DNA of 64,000 nt from Anastrepha obliqua (taxonomy: Eukaryota; Arthropoda; Insecta; Diptera; Tephritidae): positions 57,188,406 through 57,252,405 of the forward strand of contig NC_072897.1 in the NCBI RefSeq assembly GCF_027943255.1. The letters are read 5' to 3'. Below, piece after piece: positions 61,850-64,000 of this stretch. The notes below the pieces were generated by a model, which had not been told where the DNA came from, ran no database searches, and saw only the letters and a list, made by a program, of their open reading frames with translations. Position 1 is the first letter of the stretch. The number at the start of each line of letters is the position of its first letter. Both the position numbers and the translations under genes were made by a program.

Positions 61850-64000
61850 CAGAGAATGTTAATGCAATGAGAAGGTGCAAATGTTACTGTGAGCTTTTTT
61901 TAGTACAACTAAGATTTGAAAGATTTGTAATAAGGAAATTTAGCACACCGAGTTTATAGACACCACACTGAGTTTTGCCCACACAAAAATTGAGAACACC
62001 ACACATCTTTCGCCTCAACACACAACACATTTCTCACCTCGTCATTAAACCAATTAAATTTTTACTATTTTCGTATTTTTGAATAATAAGCGAATACGTA
62101 AAATTTATTACACACAATTTTTTTTCAATTAATATACATTTAAAAAAAAACTAATTAAAAAAAAATATAAAAAAAGTTTGCGCCGGGAATTGATATCGAG
62201 TCTAACATATGGCGAGGAAAAATAGGCGGTGCGTTTATTTCTTCGACTGCTTATTTTTTTACCATTTTGTTACTTTTGAAATGAGAAGCGGATACATAAA
62301 ATTTATTACCAATTTTTTTAAGATAACATTAAAAAAAAAAAATTTAAAAGGGGGAAAAAAAAATTGGCGCCGAGAATTGATGCCGAGTCACATGGGTAGG
62401 ATAAATACGCAGTGCGTTTATTTCTGCGCCTGCGTTGTGAACCAAGGTTTTGTGCATGCGCGCGACGCGAATTAATTTTAATAAAGTTCTGAAAGTAATT
62501 CATGAAGTTTTTCATTACATACATTCAAAAATGAACGTATACTCTATATGTGCACAAATGATGGTATATGACAATATACATAATATGTATGTACATGTCA
62601 ATAGGAGGTATTTGCATTCAGAAAATAAAACGGTTTAAGATAAATCAACACTTATTTTATATTGTATGTCAATTTATAGTTTATGTATTCGACAGCATTT
62701 ATATACATATGTATGTATGTACATTTGTATATGAAAAACAATAATGCACAAGCGTAAGAACATCATCTTCCTTTCATACCTACATATGTATGTACATATG
62801 CATGTATGCCCATTAACCTTGACTTATGTACATATGTACACATGTCACAGCACATCACATTCTTACAAGAAATCAAATACACATACGCACTAGTGAACGA
62901 GTTTCTTCCTAACAAGTGCAAAAACAATTCTGCTCTATGTATGTATATATACCCACTTTATGTCCTAGCATATATACATACATATATACCTACTTGCCTT
63001 CTAAACTTCCTACAAAATAATTGTATTCATGTGTTACTACATCCATGCACGTTCATACATTCATGCATATATGCGCGAGCACAGCGCTCCCTTCTTGCTT
63101 CCGTGTACTTTTGTCTTTCACCAGTCGATATTCCTAATATTGTACTTACAAAAACACAATACTTTGATAGACGCAAAGGCAACAGCAAGCACAACGCGAT
63201 GGCCGCTTTGCCACCACACATTCTAAAATGTTCTAGAACACAACAAAAACACATACCTCACATGCGCATGTCGCCCAAAGCTAAAATCTAAGCCTAGCGA
63301 CTACAAAAACAAAATACATTCGTAGACGCAGTCGCAGCGGCCATGACTCTATCACCGACGGCGCTGAACAATTTAGAACAAAAACAAAAATTTCATTCAT
63401 AAGTTCGAGCTCGTATTTCAATTTCATTCATAAAACGAGCCGCCCATATGCCAATTTTCGCGACCATTCGAAAATAGTCAATATTGGAATATTTCGCATG
63501 GAATTGCTTGCCAATATTTGATAAATCTTGAATTTTTGTCATGTCGAGTGGCCGCGGCTCCGTATGTATGTATGCACCCTTATATGTATGTAAATATGTC
63601 TTTTAACTGTTCGACAGTCGCGAGTTAATGCGACTTAGATTCCTTGAACAATTGCAGCGAATCACACATTTCTGTCCACAAAGCCGCATATATGTTCCCT
63701 ATGATCAAAAAGTACCGAGAATGTTTAAATAAAACATAACAGAGTTAAATTTCAGGCAAATTTATATTATCTCCTTCAAAATATGACCCGTCTGAAGCAA
63801 CACACATTTTTACCCAGTCTTCCAAACACCCCCGGCAGGCCAACATGGCCTTCAGCTCCTTCGTCGTATTCTCTTTGATCTTTTTGATCGGTGCGATGGC
63901 ACGTTATCATCTCGCAAAATCCAAGAACTGTTTGCTCACATTTCCGGCCGTTTGCAACATACAGCATCTCTCAAAGGCTTCAAAACGGATAAATAATATT
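61850..64000 (-). repeat. Dispersed repeat X, copy c, inverted and uninterrupted to the window end
   Basis: This is the reverse complement of copies a and b without the family A, family B or I/LOA insertions. It is therefore the best guide to their empty sites. It begins at CAGAGAATGTTAATG (61850) and still matches copy b (near 21710) at position 64000. It contains the two 175-bp tandem units, the microsatellites and the mariner fragment. Confidence 0.85.
63745..64000 (-). pseudogene. mariner transposase fragment in repeat X copy c
   Basis: It is the same internally deleted mariner as at 21614-21975, cut by the window end. The C-terminal EGDNINLPEI end and the lost second catalytic aspartate are present, so the deletion predates duplication of X. 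Confidence 0.78.

Noticed and set aside
62806..63291. Plus-strand ORF of 161 codons in repeat X
   Set aside because: It runs through ATACATAC microsatellite and lacks any domain; the equivalent region in copy b does not keep the frame.

Overview
This window looks like heterochromatin or a transposon-dense island from a fly (Diptera), probably an acalyptrate such as a tephritid. That assignment is inference. It rests on the AT-rich sequence, the many TACATA/TATGTA microsatellites, insect errantivirus-type retroelements, RTE, I/LOA-like and Jockey-like non-LTR elements, and mariner, pogo, hAT, PIF/Harbinger and piggyBac-like DNA transposons. I found no ordinary single-copy host gene. Almost every coding stretch belongs to a mobile element.

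Layout. Positions 1-18340 hold a head-to-tail tandem array of one gypsy-type errantivirus (family A, minus strand). Three LTRs are separated by two gag-pol-env interiors, and a third interior is cut by the window edge. A pogo deletion derivative and a hAT-type element sit inside the env of the first full unit. Positions 18341-22850 are a dispersed repeat here called X, a diverged 0.5 kb tandem repeat, a mariner/Tc1 element with a dead transposase and a mariner fragment. Positions 22851-30612 are a complete LTR element (family B) with open gag and env but ruined pol. Positions 30613-39053 return to repeat X, which hosts a stacked nest: X contains an I/LOA-like non-LTR element, which contains a TTAA-flanked piggyBac-like MITE, which contains an intact 997-residue RTE element. 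Positions 39010-50067 are older debris: a non-LTR ORF1, an mdg3-like gypsy remnant split by a BEL-like solo LTR, Jockey-type remnants, a PIF/Harbinger remnant and a Harbinger-type MITE. Positions 50068-51334 are a hAT remnant. Positions 52157-59167 are a very young LTR element (family C): its LTRs differ at one position, gag is intact, pol is almost intact and env is gutted. Positions 59387-61309 are a pogo/Tigger-like element. Positions 61850-64000 are an inverted copy of repeat X that runs off the window.

How the parts relate. Families A, B and C share errantivirus architecture: an LTR starting AGTTAA on the coding strand, a primer-binding site overlapping the LTR by one base, gag, protease-RT-RNase H-integrase, env behind a likely splice acceptor, and a polypurine tract. 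B and C carry the same -1 frameshift heptamer (T TTT TTA) at the end of gag. All recognisable LTR-retrotransposon coding regions (A, B, C and the mdg3-like remnant) lie on the minus strand. That arrangement is what a flamenco-like, uni-strand piRNA source transcribed on the plus strand would look like. This is a hypothesis; sequence alone cannot show transcription.
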